Notes under the pieces: generated by a model
Told to the model about the DNA's origin: nothing
The model's input: the letters and a program-made list of their open reading frames with translations, nothing else
The model's database searches: none
Assembly (NCBI GenBank): GCA_013396755.1
Contig: VWZF01005810.1
Span: forward strand, 2,484,949 to 2,548,948
Reading direction: 5' to 3'
DNA from: Sclerurus mexicanus
Taxonomy: Eukaryota > Chordata > Aves > Passeriformes > Furnariidae
DNA: 64,000 nt
Translations under genes and position numbers: made by a program
Shown here: in pieces, positions 49,367-62,552 of the stretch
Position numbering within the stretch: the first letter of the stretch is position 1
Layout: every line of letters begins with the position of its first letter

Positions 49367-52308
49367 TCTTCGCTGAGTATCTTACAGGATTACACCCTAT
49401 CAAGTGACTCTCTCTGGGAAAAAAACCCCAAAACTACCACCTAAACAGAAGTTGACTTCAGGCAGGATTGCCGCTTGCCAAGGGCTGCCTAAGCACATGT
49501 GGCACTCGGCTATGGAGGCCCATGTCCTCCCCAGCTCTCGGAACAGCTGCACAGCAGCAAGGAGCCTCTCCCGAGGGCAGCGCATGTTCAGAGCTGTTGT
49601 CTCAGCCTTTGCCTTCTGGTTCTAAAAAAAGTTATGTAGAAGCTATCTTCTCTGACCAAAGGCTTGCCTGCTTCACTCAAGACTGAAATGTAAAAGCACA
49701 GACTTGCCACAAGGCACTACACTGCCTAGATGGGCTAAGAGTTGCTGCCAGTTAACATCAACAAGGTGTTAGGATGAAAACAGCAATCTACTACAGGCTG
49801 GTTACTTTGAACTGAGCCCTGAAGACCTTAAGTTATATACAGAAGAAGGTGGTGAGGGCATAAAAGCAGCACAGGAATTAATGTATATACAGATAGAGGG
49901 TAAGGCAGTAAAACCCAATTCTAAGCAGGCAGTGGAAAAAGATTGTGTCCTGTCTCCCACATGCATTTTTGGAAGGTCATCACAGTCACAAATTCTATTT
50001 ATGGTTCAGGCTCCTGCCCCAGAGTAATACTCATCAATCATCATCATCAGTTACATTTAGAAAAGAGAAATTACCCACAGGGATAGTTTAGATATCACTT
50101 AAGAGAAGTCCATGCGCAAACACCCTCAAGCCCTTCTGGGGTGAAGCTCCTTATGCCTCCCTCTTGCATGCTGGATCTCCCTCCTTGGGAAACAAATATG
50201 GGTGTTGAAGGCCCAGCCCCAGTAGGAGCAACTGGGAAACTGCAGGCTCAGTTTTTTGTTTCACAAAAGCCTCTTGCCTTAACACTACAACTTAAGGTTA
50301 TCGTGACAGTTACAGAGCGTAGAACTGAACCCACCTTGAAGTCAGAGCATAAGCAGTAATCAGCTCACTTTAACAAAAAGCAAATGTTTCTAATTCTGCA
50401 CCAAGTTGTACAATAGGCTTCCCCTGAGCAGAGAATAGGAGTAATTTGTACTGCAGTCACAGGCTGGCCACCCACCACGCAGGTTTCCTACCTGCTGCTC
50501 CACACCAAGGCACACCCTGCACAGGACACCAGCACAGGCACCTGTCAGCCCTGTGATTTGTGACCCATCTGACAAGGGTGGCTGCAGACACTGTTTACAG
50601 CCCAGTGTCACTTTTGGCTGTGTGTGTTCCAGCTGCTGTTGTTGGGAGCATTTTCCTTACATTCAGATCAAAGGCTGCACCAACACAAACACATGAGTTT
50701 TACAAGTCAGTCAGCTGTGCGCTGTGACAAAGGTGTGCCTGGGATGCTCCTTAACATTTCTCTTACCATGCCCAAAATTGGCATCAGCTTGTGTGAGGAT
50801 TAAGATCAGGTAGACAGGAACTACCAGCCACAATCTTGGCACCTGATGATGAGGTGACTTTAAACAAGACTTAGTAAGTGGTTTTGAATTCACATACAAG
50901 ACCAAGCCATAGTTCTTACTCAGCTTTCTATAGCGAACCAAATGCAAACCAGATTTTTTTTACTACTTAATCAGACAACAGACTACTGTGTATCTGGCAT
51001 GGGATAAGGTCACTGATGAGGCTGAGGTGAATACAACAGAAGTCAAAGTATCCCGCATCATTATTTTCTTGTGACTCCTAGCTTCCAAGTTCTACAGGAC
51101 CATCTCCACATCTGATTATTTCACTTTGAAAGAAATGTATGCTAGGCTTAGCTATTTTCTTTCCATATGTGTCTGGTAGATATATTTATCATCATGAGAT
51201 TTTTCTCCTCCTCTTCCCCCCACTTAACAGCTCTTGACTTGTGTGGCCCCTCTATACCAGCATATTGTTTGTGCTTTTTGCAAGACTCTACTTTAAAGTA
51301 TGACATGTTTATGTAAGAGGCATTGATGGCTAACACAGGCTTCAGCTCAGTAGGGCATTTGGGATGGTGTCAGCGAGGAATGCTTTCCCCTGATTTATGA
51401 GCATGTTATAGTTATTCAGGTGGAGTGGCAGGACCTAGCAGTAAGTACCATCATACAGATCAAATGTGTTTTAAGTTCATAGATCAGGCTGAAGAACTGC
51501 CAATTGCTACAGGGTTGCAGTAGAAGAAACTAAGCCCTCTGTTTTTAAAAAGAAAGCAGTCTCTGAAGACAAGGAACTGCCCTGCTCCTTAAGCCTTACT
51601 AACCAAAATTTTGCTCTGTTCTTAGGAACCCTGTTCTGCAATTTGATGATGGCATATGTGCAGATTCAGAGACAGATGCTTATGCTAGCCTGTAAGTCTG
51701 ACTTAGTATACCACTACTTTTCTAAGGCAAGTCTGAATCACTTGGCTATTTTCAAATACTTCTTTAGCTACTAAAACAAAGCTCTTGAACTCTTCCCTTT
51801 TTCATCTGTTTTATTTATAATAGGTACAAGTTGAAGAGATGTTCTTATGAGGCATGTGACCGAAGTGCTCATGTTTATAAGCCCACTCACTCTATACTGC
51901 ACCACCCTACAAAAATCCTGCTTCCCCAGCAGCGAAACTCCACCCCCAGTGCTTGCCTGCATCCTTTCTACACAAGGTGTTTATTTAACTTCTTCAGCTC
52001 TTTATGAAATAAGTTCCCCTCATTTCCTTCAGTGTGAATAGCTTTGCAGTTTGCTCACATCTGCAGTTTGCACTCTTAATTAAGAGGTGTTCAACTTCAT
52101 TTTTCCCTTGTGCTGTTACACCTTCCTCTGATATTATCAATTTGGCAACACAACTCTGTAAACTTGTTCTTACATAAAAGCCTATGCTGAATTAATACAT
52201 CTCCCATGAAGTAACATGGAGTGCAAGTCCTTCAGTTTTGTAAGAAAGAGGGGAAGAAAAGCAGGAAAACATGTTCTCCTCAGTATTTCTCATACTAAAC
52301 AAATTTGA
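49367..52308. other. Non-coding stretch, no gene seen
   Basis: No exon, retroelement or RNA gene is recognised. ORFs are 78 codons or shorter. The part 50440-50560 is C-rich on the plus strand. Confidence 0.5.
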
Positions 52309-52702
52309 CAGGCTGAGAGAGTTGGGGCTGTTCAGCCTGGAGACGAGTAGGCAACAAGGAGACCTCATAGCATCTTTCAGTTCCTAATGGAGTCTTGTAA
52401 GAGAGCTGGAGAGGCACTTTTCACAAGGGCATGTAGTGACAGAACAAGGGGGAATGGCTTTAAACTGAAAAAGGGAAGGTTTAGATTAGATATTAGGAAG
52501 AAATACTTCACTTTGAGGGTGGGGAGGCACTGGAACAGGTTGTTCCCAGAAGCTGTGGAGGCACTATCCCTGGAAGTGTTCAAGGTCAGGTTGGATAGGG
52601 CTCTGAGCAACCCTGGTCTAGTGGAAGGTGTCCTTGCCCATTGCAGGGGCATTGGAATGAGATGATCTTTAAGGTCCCTTCCAACCAGACCATTCTGTGA
52701 TA
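52309..52702 (+). mobile_element. CR1 LINE 3' fragment, plus orientation (about 390 bases)
   Basis: Starts CAGGCTGAGAGAGTTGGGGC and TGTTCAGCCTGGAGACGAG, a block deeper in CR1 than the 8655 copy reaches. It then follows the standard order: GTGACAGAACAAGGGGGAAT, GGAGGCACTGGAACAGGTTG, CTGAGCAACCCTGGTCTAGT and CCCTTCCAACCAGACCATTC, ending TGTGATACTA. The tail octamer is present once and then decays. It belongs to the same subfamily as 902, 8655 and 13908. The open frames on both strands over 52377-52665 are relics of the element. Confidence 0.96.
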
Positions 52703-55195
52703 CTAAAACTCCTAGACTTGCTTAAGTGAAGTCATTTGGGATACTAATTCTTTGTAGGAGAAAGGTATGTATAAAGACTTTACTCCTAAAAGTCAGTTTA
52801 TTAATTATGTGAACTATTTGCTGCTGTTCTCACAACCCTAGTGAAGGTAACTTGGCACACCTTATTTCAAGTTAAGGAGTTATTTATCTCTGCAGTGAGC
52901 ATACAAGTGTTCCCTATAACACAACACAAGGAAGTCTCTGATAGTTTTTGATGTCTTGATCAATTCAAAAGTATTCTCTTCGAATGAAGGAAGAACACAT
53001 ACACACATTTGGGTCGATAAAAAGGCTCAGAATTCAGCTTAAAAACCACTAAAAGACACAGCCAGAAATAGCCTGATGTACAGTTCTGTACGTAGCAGTT
53101 ACATACACTGATAAGCAGCCCGTGGTTTCAACCATTCCACACAGGTTTCCAGACAAGCAGTTCCTGTTTACACAAATACAGGATGATTATCTTCCAGACA
53201 CTCTGGCAACAGAGGGAAATACCAACATAGTCAAAAGTTGACAGAAATGAACAGTTTTAAACAGACTCATAATGCAAGACCCAGGAGAAGACCCAAATCT
53301 TGGTGCATTGGAACACACCTGACTTCTTTTCTTTCTGTAAGATCTTCATCTGTTGTAGAACAGCTTTTGAAAATTACTTTTAAATTCCTTTTCCCAACTA
53401 CAAATCCAGAACAATAAATCAAAATTCAAGAGTCAGTTACACACATTCTAAGTATAATAAAAGGTATCAGAATCTGTTACCATATTTCCTTACACTCAAA
53501 GAAACTCAAACCCACAACCCTCCAAAACAACCCCCACCTCAGCCATACAGTCATTTTATCCTTCAGAAATGACCTTGCACTTATTGACTATTACTTCAAG
53601 ATGAAAGCACCTTTTAAAGGCTCATTGCTTCTCTGTAAAAAACTCGACATCATGGAGATCACTTAAACCAGTGCACCTTCTATGAACCCCATCATCCCCT
53701 ACTATGCTTACCAGAAAGAAGGCTGATCTACCTCCCCCTTTCACCCCACTGCTGTTTTCCTTGGCTGCAGCAAACCTGCCCAAGCGTCCCTCACCCAGCT
53801 GGACCAGGGCTGCACTCAGGTGCAGTGCTCTCATAGTGCAAAAACACAACTTAAGGAGCAGCTGTCTCATCTCTTTGCGATTTCTCTTTTAGAGTTATAA
53901 TGCCAGACTTAGAACTGACCTAGATATGAAACATCCAGCCAATGACTGCCTGGTTTCCAGGTGGAAAAGGTTCAGGTAAACCCAGTCTGGAAGAGGAGAA
54001 TAAAGGAGTCATCTGCAGCTGAGTTAATTGTAATATCCCCTGCTATGGGACAGGACTGGACTAATTGACTGTTCCTGCTGTCTTTGCTCAGTGCACAAAG
54101 ACCATAGACAATGGAAAAGCCAACAACAGAGCATGCCGAACTTGAGGCTTTTTTAGTCTGCCTAGGATTCGGCACATTAGCTCAGAAATATGAATCTACA
54201 TAAAGTTGCTCCTCATTTTTTGAGGCAACATGCTCAGAAGCAACAATTCTCCAGTTTTGTTACTTCTGTCCTTCAACATTGCTACTTTTTAGTGCCAGTA
54301 CTATCTGTGGTACAAAAATTATTTGAATTAGGAATAATTAACAGTTATTTAAATATAAATAACAGCAGTTATTTGACTAGGAAAAGGTAAATGTGCAAAA
54401 TACAACTTTGACAATTACCCCAAAATATTCTACTGGGAATGAGAGATTAACTGTTAGAGGAAAATTCTCCTCTTTCTCCCCACCCCCAAAAGAAAAATGT
54501 CAGGAGAGGCAAAACTTAGAAATATATTGGATTGCAGGGGCTATCCTGCACTGATTGTGCTGGGATGAGTGAAAGCTTCCCTAGCTTCATTCGGCTTTTG
54601 TTTGATCTGCTGAGATTTGAAATGCAAATGACGAGTCAAGTTTGAGTCCCTGCAAATCTTCTAAATATTATTTACCAACAGAATGAAAGAGTAATCTGAG
54701 AAATTAATGAGTAAGAGTCTATTTTATTGAAGAAATACAGAATTCCACTGTTACTTTCATTTTGAAGTTCTTCAGAATAGTCATGTTTGGTTACACTTCA
54801 TTTTCCTTGCTATAGAAGACAGCTACTGGAAAGAACATGAACTGTTTTAGTTAGCTACCATTAAAGAAAATCCTTGAAACCTGGGAAACAATTTAACTGC
54901 AGTTACGATGACACTGAAAAAATTAATATGGAATATGCTTGTAGCTAAAATAGGCTTTAAAAATCATTAACTACATGTATTTATATTACTGGCATTGCAA
55001 CTGTTATTTCATGCCGGTGCATGCCCAAAACTATTCTATGCCAGGTCAACTGCTTACAAAGTAAGCTCCATCAGAAAATTCTCCATTCACATGGAATTCA
55101 AGGCACTATAAATTACATTGGAAAAAATGTCCTCTGCAAATAGTTTCATTTATCTTTTTAACTGAGAACTGTTACTGCAGTAATAGTCAGTCAAC
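52703..55195. other. Non-coding stretch, no gene seen
   Basis: No coding exon or retroelement is recognised. The part around 54540-54730 has a mixed, low-repeat composition with an ATGCAAAT octamer (54620) and is noted among the findings as a possible conserved element. Confidence 0.5.
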
Positions 55196-55380
55196 GGTAC
55201 AGTCATATTCTGAGCATCTCCAGCGACAGAGATGCCACCTCCTCTCTGGGCCCCTGTTCCAAAACCTAGCATGTTCTTCAGGGATATTTTTTCTAGCATT
55301 TCCTTTGAATTGCCCCTGCTTTGACTTGAGCTTCTTGCCTGCCATCCTGTCCAAGACAAACGTGACTCTACCTTCCATGC
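55196..55380 (-). mobile_element. Old, degraded CR1 fragment, minus orientation
   Basis: On the minus strand GGAACAGGGGCCCAGAGAGG, then GGTGGCATCTCTGTCGCTGG and AGATGCTCAGAATATGACTG, follow the CR1 order 'GGAACAGGCTGCCCAGAGAG ... GGTGGCATCTCC ... GGAGAT-TTCAAAAC-GACTG'. Upstream in that orientation AATGCTAGAAAAAATATCCC corresponds to the GGAAAAACTTCTTC region. Divergence is high and the terminal octamer is lost. The 82-codon minus-strand frame here is an artefact of the element. Confidence 0.6.
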
Positions 55381-55933
55381 ACTCTCCCAGGAGGTCACTG
55401 TTGGCAGAGAGAGCAGCTCTGCAGGCTGAACAAACCCAGATCTCTATTGGTGTATCACAGGCTACAGCCCATCACTTCTATGACCTCTTCCAGTACGACA
55501 GTGTCTTTCTTGTACAAGGGAGACTAAAGCTGGATACAATGCTTCCAATGCCATTGCTCAGGATGCTGTGCAGAGGGGAACTACCACACCCCACGACTGC
55601 TGCCCCTGCTAGTCACGCTCAGGATGTTGTACTGAAGGAAACTGTAAAAGTGACCAGACAAAATAAAGTCTGTACAAACCATTGTGTTTGAATATTAGGC
55701 TATGTAACTGGAGAATTCATGTACAATATTACATGGATGTTACCATTTATTTCTTATAATTTCCTTTCCTTTTGTAATTTCTTATAATTAATGGGTATTC
55801 AAAATTAATGGGATTTTTAATGAAACTGTGTCCCCAAACCTGAGGTTCACGGAATTGAACACTCATCTTCCCTTTCAGAAAACATAAGTAGTGATATACT
55901 GTTTTTTTCTTACCATGAAAGAGAATATGACAC

Positions 55934-55971
55934 ATGACTGCTGTCTGTGTGGCACATCAGACAGCAGTCAT
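55934..55971. repeat. Perfect 14-bp inverted repeat with 10-base loop
   Basis: Left arm ATGACTGCTGTCTG (55934-55947), loop TGTGGCACAT, right arm CAGACAGCAGTCAT (55958-55971), exactly complementary. This is the longest perfect hairpin I found in the window. The pairing stops abruptly outside the arms, so it does not look like a full microRNA precursor, which usually has a stem of about 30 bp or more. Confidence 0.92.
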
Positions 55972-58230
55972 TATCAAAATGTTCTTGGGCCACCAGGCAT
56001 TTCTTGGCTAAATATGTTCAGTGTATTATTCAGGTTACATCACACCAGCATTTAAAGAGATTTAAAAGTTGAACGATTTGGAGAGGCCTGGTGAGCTGGT
56101 TCCTCTTGCAGGACTCACAACCCATCTCCACACGTCTGACACATTCATCAGCAGGTGATTGTGTGGTACACAGCCAGCGCATGTAAGCCTGGCTGGCAAT
56201 CCCATTTTGGGTCCAGGCTGTGGGAAAGGAAATTAAAATTTCCTTTTTTGATCTACTGAAATGCTTTTAGCTCCTTTCAGATTTGTCATAACAACATTAC
56301 ACTTAAGGAATAATCTAATGCAGGCTTAAACCTGCATTCAGTACAGACTGCTAAAAATGCCTTTCTGAATTTGATATACTACACTGACATATTGCACTTT
56401 TCTGTATCTGTTTCATTCCCTTATGGTGGATGAAATTCAAAGGCATTACACAAAGTAATAGCTAGCCCCAAGTGAGGCAGCTAAACCCACAAATCTGGAT
56501 GTACAACGAATGTGATGTAGTCAAAGCTAATTAATTGTTCCATATCCATCATCATTCTGCTATTACAAAGTTCCTTTCCTTTCCTCTCAAGGGCTTTTTT
56601 CCTTCTCTCTATACCACTTCTAACTTCTTTCCACTGATGTGACACTCTCTTACATGAACCTAGGCTTCTACCCCAGGCCTACTGGCATGATTTCCATGCA
56701 TGTTTGTCTCAATTTCTTGCTATTTCCTTCCAAAGGATATGTATCTTGAGTTTAGTCCTGAAGATCTGAACTGAACCAAAGTCCTCAGTACCTCCTGGAT
56801 GTGGCTCTGTAGATGTCTGTTGATCCTGCTTCACTCTCCAAGCCCTGTTCTGAAGTCAACAGAGACAGGAGCAGGAGCTGCAACTACCTTCTCTCAGTAT
56901 CTCCTCTCCTCCTGTTTCAGTGGAGGGAGCCTTCCTCACACCCCTCTCTTTTCCAAGCAGAGGCCCAGGGACACCCGCAGAGGCACCACACTAACGGGCA
57001 GCTGGCACTGTCTGTCTCCCAGCAGCAGGGCATTAATAACCATTAACAAAATGCTATACAGTTCCAACATGATGTCAGTGGTATTAACCTCTGTCATTCC
57101 TGCATCAGCACTTGTGAATGACTGTTTTTCCTTTTTCCCATTTAAAACTTATCTTTTAAATACTCCATAGCGTTAAAGCCAACAGTGACTACTTAGAATA
57201 GTTTATTTTTCAATTTTGAAAATTCTCAGTTATCAGTAGTGACTATGTTGAGCAACAGCTGAATTTCTCTCTTAAAAAAAATATTAAAAAATTTATATTT
57301 TTTTACCAAGCTTTACAAAAAATAAACCAAAGCAAAGTCTTCATATCCTACAGACTTGTGAACATTTTTGAGAATTACAAAGGATTTGCCACCTATGAAG
57401 AGAAAATAAGTGCAAGAGATTCGAGAGTTTTCTGGAATGGATAGTTTATGCACATATTACTCTGAACTGGTGTGTTACAGCAAATCTGCTATTGCTTTCA
57501 GGAGTATGAAATACAAGTAGCTTTTCTCAATTCAAACTAGTAACCAGAGCAGAAGCAATTCTTTTTAAATGGTATATTCAAGTCCCTTACAACCTTACAG
57601 TATTTACATATGCATTATTTCTCAGCTCAAAACAAAATAAATGCCAACACTATAAACAGATGAGATAAAGTCTGTAGGAAAAGAGTTGGTATTATTTATT
57701 ACAGTAATAAAGACAACTGGAACAAGATACAGCTTTCCATGTTTTCAACCACATCTATATTCCTAGATCACTAACAGGAACACCCCTGCTAAATTTCCCT
57801 GTGATGATGCAGGATCAATAAGTCTCAAGATGATTTGAAAGACTGATGGATCTTCAAGACTGTCCTTTTTACAGATTAAGAAGGACATATTCCCATTGCT
57901 CATGTACGTTATTATTTAGTGGCATACTCCAAGATACAAGAATGTCTAATGCAAACTCAGTTTAAGTTAAGATACATCCCCTTATCTCCAGCAATGATTT
58001 AAGATGTCCACTTTATCACAGTGAAATCTTTAGTTCTAGCAAATAGGTAGGGGCCACCACAGAAACGTTTGCAAGGCAAACTAATCCTGCCCATCTCCAT
58101 TTCTACACTCCTGGCTAACAGCTATTAATAGGCCCAGGGAGTGGATGTGCAAGACCAGAGTGGGAATGCTTTATACTCCCATGCTCTGTATCAGTCACAC
58201 AATGCAGCTGTTTCTTCAACCTGGGTTCAA

Positions 58231-58330
58231 CGTGTGGGTTTTGATTTTTTTTTTTTTGTAGGTGTTGATTTTGTTGGTTTTTGGTTGGTTTCTGGTTTGT
58301 GAGTTTGGTTTTTTTGTTGTTTTTGTTTCT
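58231..58330. repeat. G/T-rich low-complexity tract with poly-T
   Basis: GTGTGGGTTTTGA leads into a run of about 13 T, then TTGTTGGTTTTTGGTTGGTT, CTGGTTTG and TTTGTTGTTTTTG words. Only a few A or C occur over 100 bases. Confidence 0.88.
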
Positions 58331-61300
58331 ATAAACTAAAAAACTTGACCTCTCAAAAACCCCCAAGAAATTCATGTGATGTAGACCTTCAATTGAAAAT
58401 TGAAAGAGGTTATAGCACATTTACCACTTCTGATTCCTGTGTGTAGAGCAGCTGGTACGAGTGGCATAAAGGCAAGGATGAAGCCATCTTCTCTATGAAT
58501 GATACAGCAATAAGGGATACTGCCACCAAAAGCAAAGTCTGCTCTGTAGCTGCTCAATACAAACCATCACAAGGAACGTCTCAGGGTAAGTGAGCTGAGA
58601 GCACAGCACAGGCACTGCAGTCATGTGGAAGCAGATGACAGGAGGGAAAGGATGTAACGTTTGCAGTTCTCCAGCCCTGCTGCAGACCTCTTGAGAAAGT
58701 GCATACTTCAGGTTAAATCAGGTCTTAGAGACACTCTCTACCAGGTAGTGAACCAGCCAACAGGTGAGAGGCAAATCCACATCCCTGTAGAAATGGCGGA
58801 AGATTGATTAATTTAATCCCATACCCTTCCTAAGATAAGGGAGTAAGAGATAGTGATGACCAAAATTTGTCCAAATGTACCAGTGTCTTCTTCCTTCTTT
58901 GGCAGAGAAAAGGAGGAGCAGATTCCATATGTCCACTCCTCCCCTGATCACAGCAGTTAGTAGAAGGGGGGAGAAGGAGTTTTCTGCAAAGCCTGTGCCT
59001 TTGAGGCAGCAGAAGGGCAAGAGTTCAGTTTTACGACTCTTGGCCCCAACACAATTTACCATTTACAAACTAATCCTCCCCCGTTGGAGAGCACAAGGCC
59101 TGCTAAAGCTCTCATGTCCACTTCTCTGATTCTCCATTGTCCACACTGACAGGGAGAAGCCGAAGACCTAATCGGTGTGTAATTCAATCGCTGTCCAGGC
59201 TGTGTCCCAGCACAATGCTCTGCTTGTAGTGCCACGGGGTAAGTCAGCCAGCTACTGTTATGCACCACAACAGGTGTGAAGAATGTCACTCGGTCTGACT
59301 GTGTGTTGCCCCTCTGTCAAGGTCCATTTCTGACACTGTGTTCACTCACCACTTAGAGACTGTTTTTCCCTGTGGCAGCAAGCTGATTGTTAGCTCTATG
59401 GTAAAAGAGCACTTCCAGTACTTTTGACCCTGAACTGGGAATTCCTCAATAGCATAACATGGGCCTCATACAAAGTAAACCCCTCTGCTCTCCAGATCCT
59501 CAAAACATGGAGGCCTGCTAACAAGTTCTTTATTTTCTTAGTCTTAATCCAGCAATTAATAAGTTATGACTTACTACACCCAAACTGCTTCATTCTGTTG
59601 TTCCTCACCAGACATGACAATGGATATTGCCACACACTTTTTCGGAATGGTTTCAATATAAAGCTCCTTGGTACCTAATTACATTTTAACCAGTAAGAGA
59701 CAGATGCTTCAAAAAACCTTATACACATATAGGTGGTTAAAAATATCTGGAAAAGCAAATTAAATGTGCTGCCACACTTAAATACAGATCTTGGGACACT
59801 CTGAGAATGTAATTTGGGTTGTTTTTTAGCAAAAAGTTATTAAGCCCCAGAGAGTAGAAAGTTGCATATTCATTATTCTTGTGATTCCTCACACCACAGT
59901 GCAAGGAAGCTGAGGAAGAAAAGCACAGAAGCAGGAGGCAGGGCAACACCTGCCACTTCATCACCAGTGAAGCAGCAGTGGGTGTGGGTATCACCCAGCC
60001 ATGCAACTGGGCAGATAAGGAGGCAGTGGGGAACTACTGCTGATACACCCACAGCAGCACCAGTGAAGCGTAATTTGCTCAAAGTGGCAAACATGTATGG
60101 ACAGTAACCAGGAACATGTCACAGGATGTCTCCCCCTCCCACAGATACATCACACACTTCTAATAGTCGTGTGGGATGTTTCCACACATAACAGTGACTT
60201 GTCCAAGAGATGTGAGAACAGTGAGCACAGAAACACCCTGTTTCTAATGTATCTATTTTGTTAACAGGTTTGAGAATTTAATTCATGTAGAATTTTGGTG
60301 CTGTTTCTCCAATTCCCTAATTTTCATCAGAACCAAAACAAATAGCAGGGATGCCTGATGGAAGAACTATACTGGGACAGAAATTGTACAGGTCTGTAGT
60401 TTTTCATCCAAAAGAATGAACAATTGAAGTCAGCTGGATAACCTGACCAATCCAAGAAGTGGATAAACCAAAATGGAAACAATTTCCCTGCCACTACATA
60501 GGTGATCTTAAATTAATGTATTTGGCTGTCTAGAGTATTTCTATGTAATTCTATACACGAGTTATGGTTACCAATCTTACCTAATTCTGTAAAGGGATGA
60601 AATACATTGTCACACTTTCAAATTCTGTGAAGGCAGTGAGCAGATGAAGAAAGATGATCCAGCTTCTTACCACTTGCTACAGAAAAGTTCATAATATTCA
60701 TTATTCAAAATATGAATTGGACATCTGTATTTACAATGTTTAACAAGTCTTGCTCAGTGCTGAAGCCAAGTTGTTCATTTCACCCATACTTGCCCACTGT
60801 CATCATCGACGGCTGATTTCCAAACATGGCCAGACACCAGTTTTTGTGGCAGGGGCCATGAGACATTCTTGCATCCTGAATCAAGATTCAGCAACGCTAT
60901 GTGCCAAGCTTTATAAGCATGCAGAGTATTTGCAACTGAGCACCTGCGGAAATCCCATTTCCTGACAAAGAGAGGCCTCCAATATTCATGTTTTTCTCCT
61001 GCTCTTAGGCCAAGCTGTAATCAAATATGGTCTGAATAATCCTTTTAAAGCTATATAGGGAAATGTCCTTGCTTAGCATTTATCCTTATGGAAGTTCAGT
61101 GGAAACTTGGTTGAGCAATCAGCAAAACCACACCAAATGAAAAGTCTGCCTGATGGGATATGACTAAAACCATGCACAGAGCATGTCCACAAAGTGGACA
61201 TGGAGGTTATCAGTGAAACTGGATGAACTCAGGTAGCTTTAATGAATATATGTAAGATGACAGAACCCTAAGGAGTCACAATAAATCTGGTTTTAATGCC

Positions 61301-61599
61301 GACATTGACATATGCAAACACAGCCAAAGAGTGCATGCTCATGGAAAGGGAGGCCAGGAGTGCTGTTGCCAGCAGCATGTGAATAATCAGAGTGCAAGAC
61401 TGCACAGGACCCGCTGCTGAGTCAGTGACAACAGTTGAAGGGAAGTAAGCTGAAAGCATGCTGGAAGGGGCTTGAAAGGGGCTGGTTGTGACACCAGCAA
61501 TGGAAACAACTTTTAACAGCTTGTACTGTGAGACTCCCTGCTCTGCAAGGCACCCTCCCACCACCTCCTACTGCGGGTCTGGGTTGCCCTTACTGTAAG

Positions 61600-61875
61600 C
61601 TGCCTTTGTCCCTTTGAAGGCAGTGATTCCCTTACTTCAAGAAACCTGCATCCTTGTCCTGTCCCCTTCCTCTAATCCTGGGTTGCTGCTTCTTTACCTC
61701 TGACATGAGCTATCTGTGCCTCCTCCTCAAACTCTGGCTGCTGCCTCCCAATCATCACATCTCTATATATATGCTCCCAGGTCTCCCTCTCACCCTCCAT
61801 TTCCCTGCCACTGTCTCCTGTTGCTGCTTCATACCCCAGACTCCCTCTGCTTTTGTTTTCTTCCCTCTGGCACTG
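61600..61875. repeat. Pyrimidine-rich low-complexity stretch
   Basis: The plus strand is dominated by C and T (for example CCTGTCCCCTTCCTCT and GTCTCCCTCTCACCCTCC), with a short TATATATATG in the middle. No fixed unit is seen. Confidence 0.6.
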
Positions 61876-62552
61876 TGAGAGTGAATCACAACCTGTTACA
61901 TGTAGCAGACCATTAGCCTGCATACTGTCCTGTGCCCAATCTCACTTCTGCTGGGCCACTCAAGTTTTAAACCAGCGACTACAAACACTGAACAACTGTG
62001 AAACACTACTAGCCCCCAAAATTTCCCACACACCATCACATACCTGACAATAGAGGTTTGGCAGTTTAGAGATAAATCATTTGTCAAGACCCTGCTGGTC
62101 TTTAGTGGTCCCTCAGCCTCATTTTGGGAACCATAATCCACCATGGTACTGGGCAGGCTCAGTGGATGCAGAGTGACAGTCACTATTTCCTATTTCCACA
62201 AGGAAATGCTGGAACAACTTTTGTCTGCTGGGTATAAAAATCTGGTCTCCATGGCACACTCCCTTTTCCTTCCTTCCTCTTGATCAGTCTTTCCTCTGGG
62301 TACTTCAGAGGACTTACCCCCTCCTCTTGGCCATGACAGCGTCCATGCAAACAGCTGCTAGGGCTGGATGAAGCACCTGCTCTGGGCAACAGCAGCTGGA
62401 GTTCATTTTGGGTCCAAAGGGCCGAGGCCAAGCAGGCTGACTGCATGTGCACTAATCCAGTATCATCACCAACTCCACCAACAACAGGTGTCTCTTTGAA
62501 GAGGGAGGGAAAAACTATTTGGGAAGGAATCAGAGCTTTATAAAGGACATTA

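Larger units (their letters stand above)
55381..62552. other. Non-coding stretch with hairpin and simple repeats
   Basis: No gene is supported. It holds a perfect 14-bp hairpin (55934-55971), a G/T-rich tract (58231-58330) and a pyrimidine-rich stretch (61600-61875). A minus-strand frame of 146 codons (62183-62623), the longest in the window, overlaps the fold-back repeat at 62553, has no recognised domain and is treated as chance. Confidence 0.5.
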
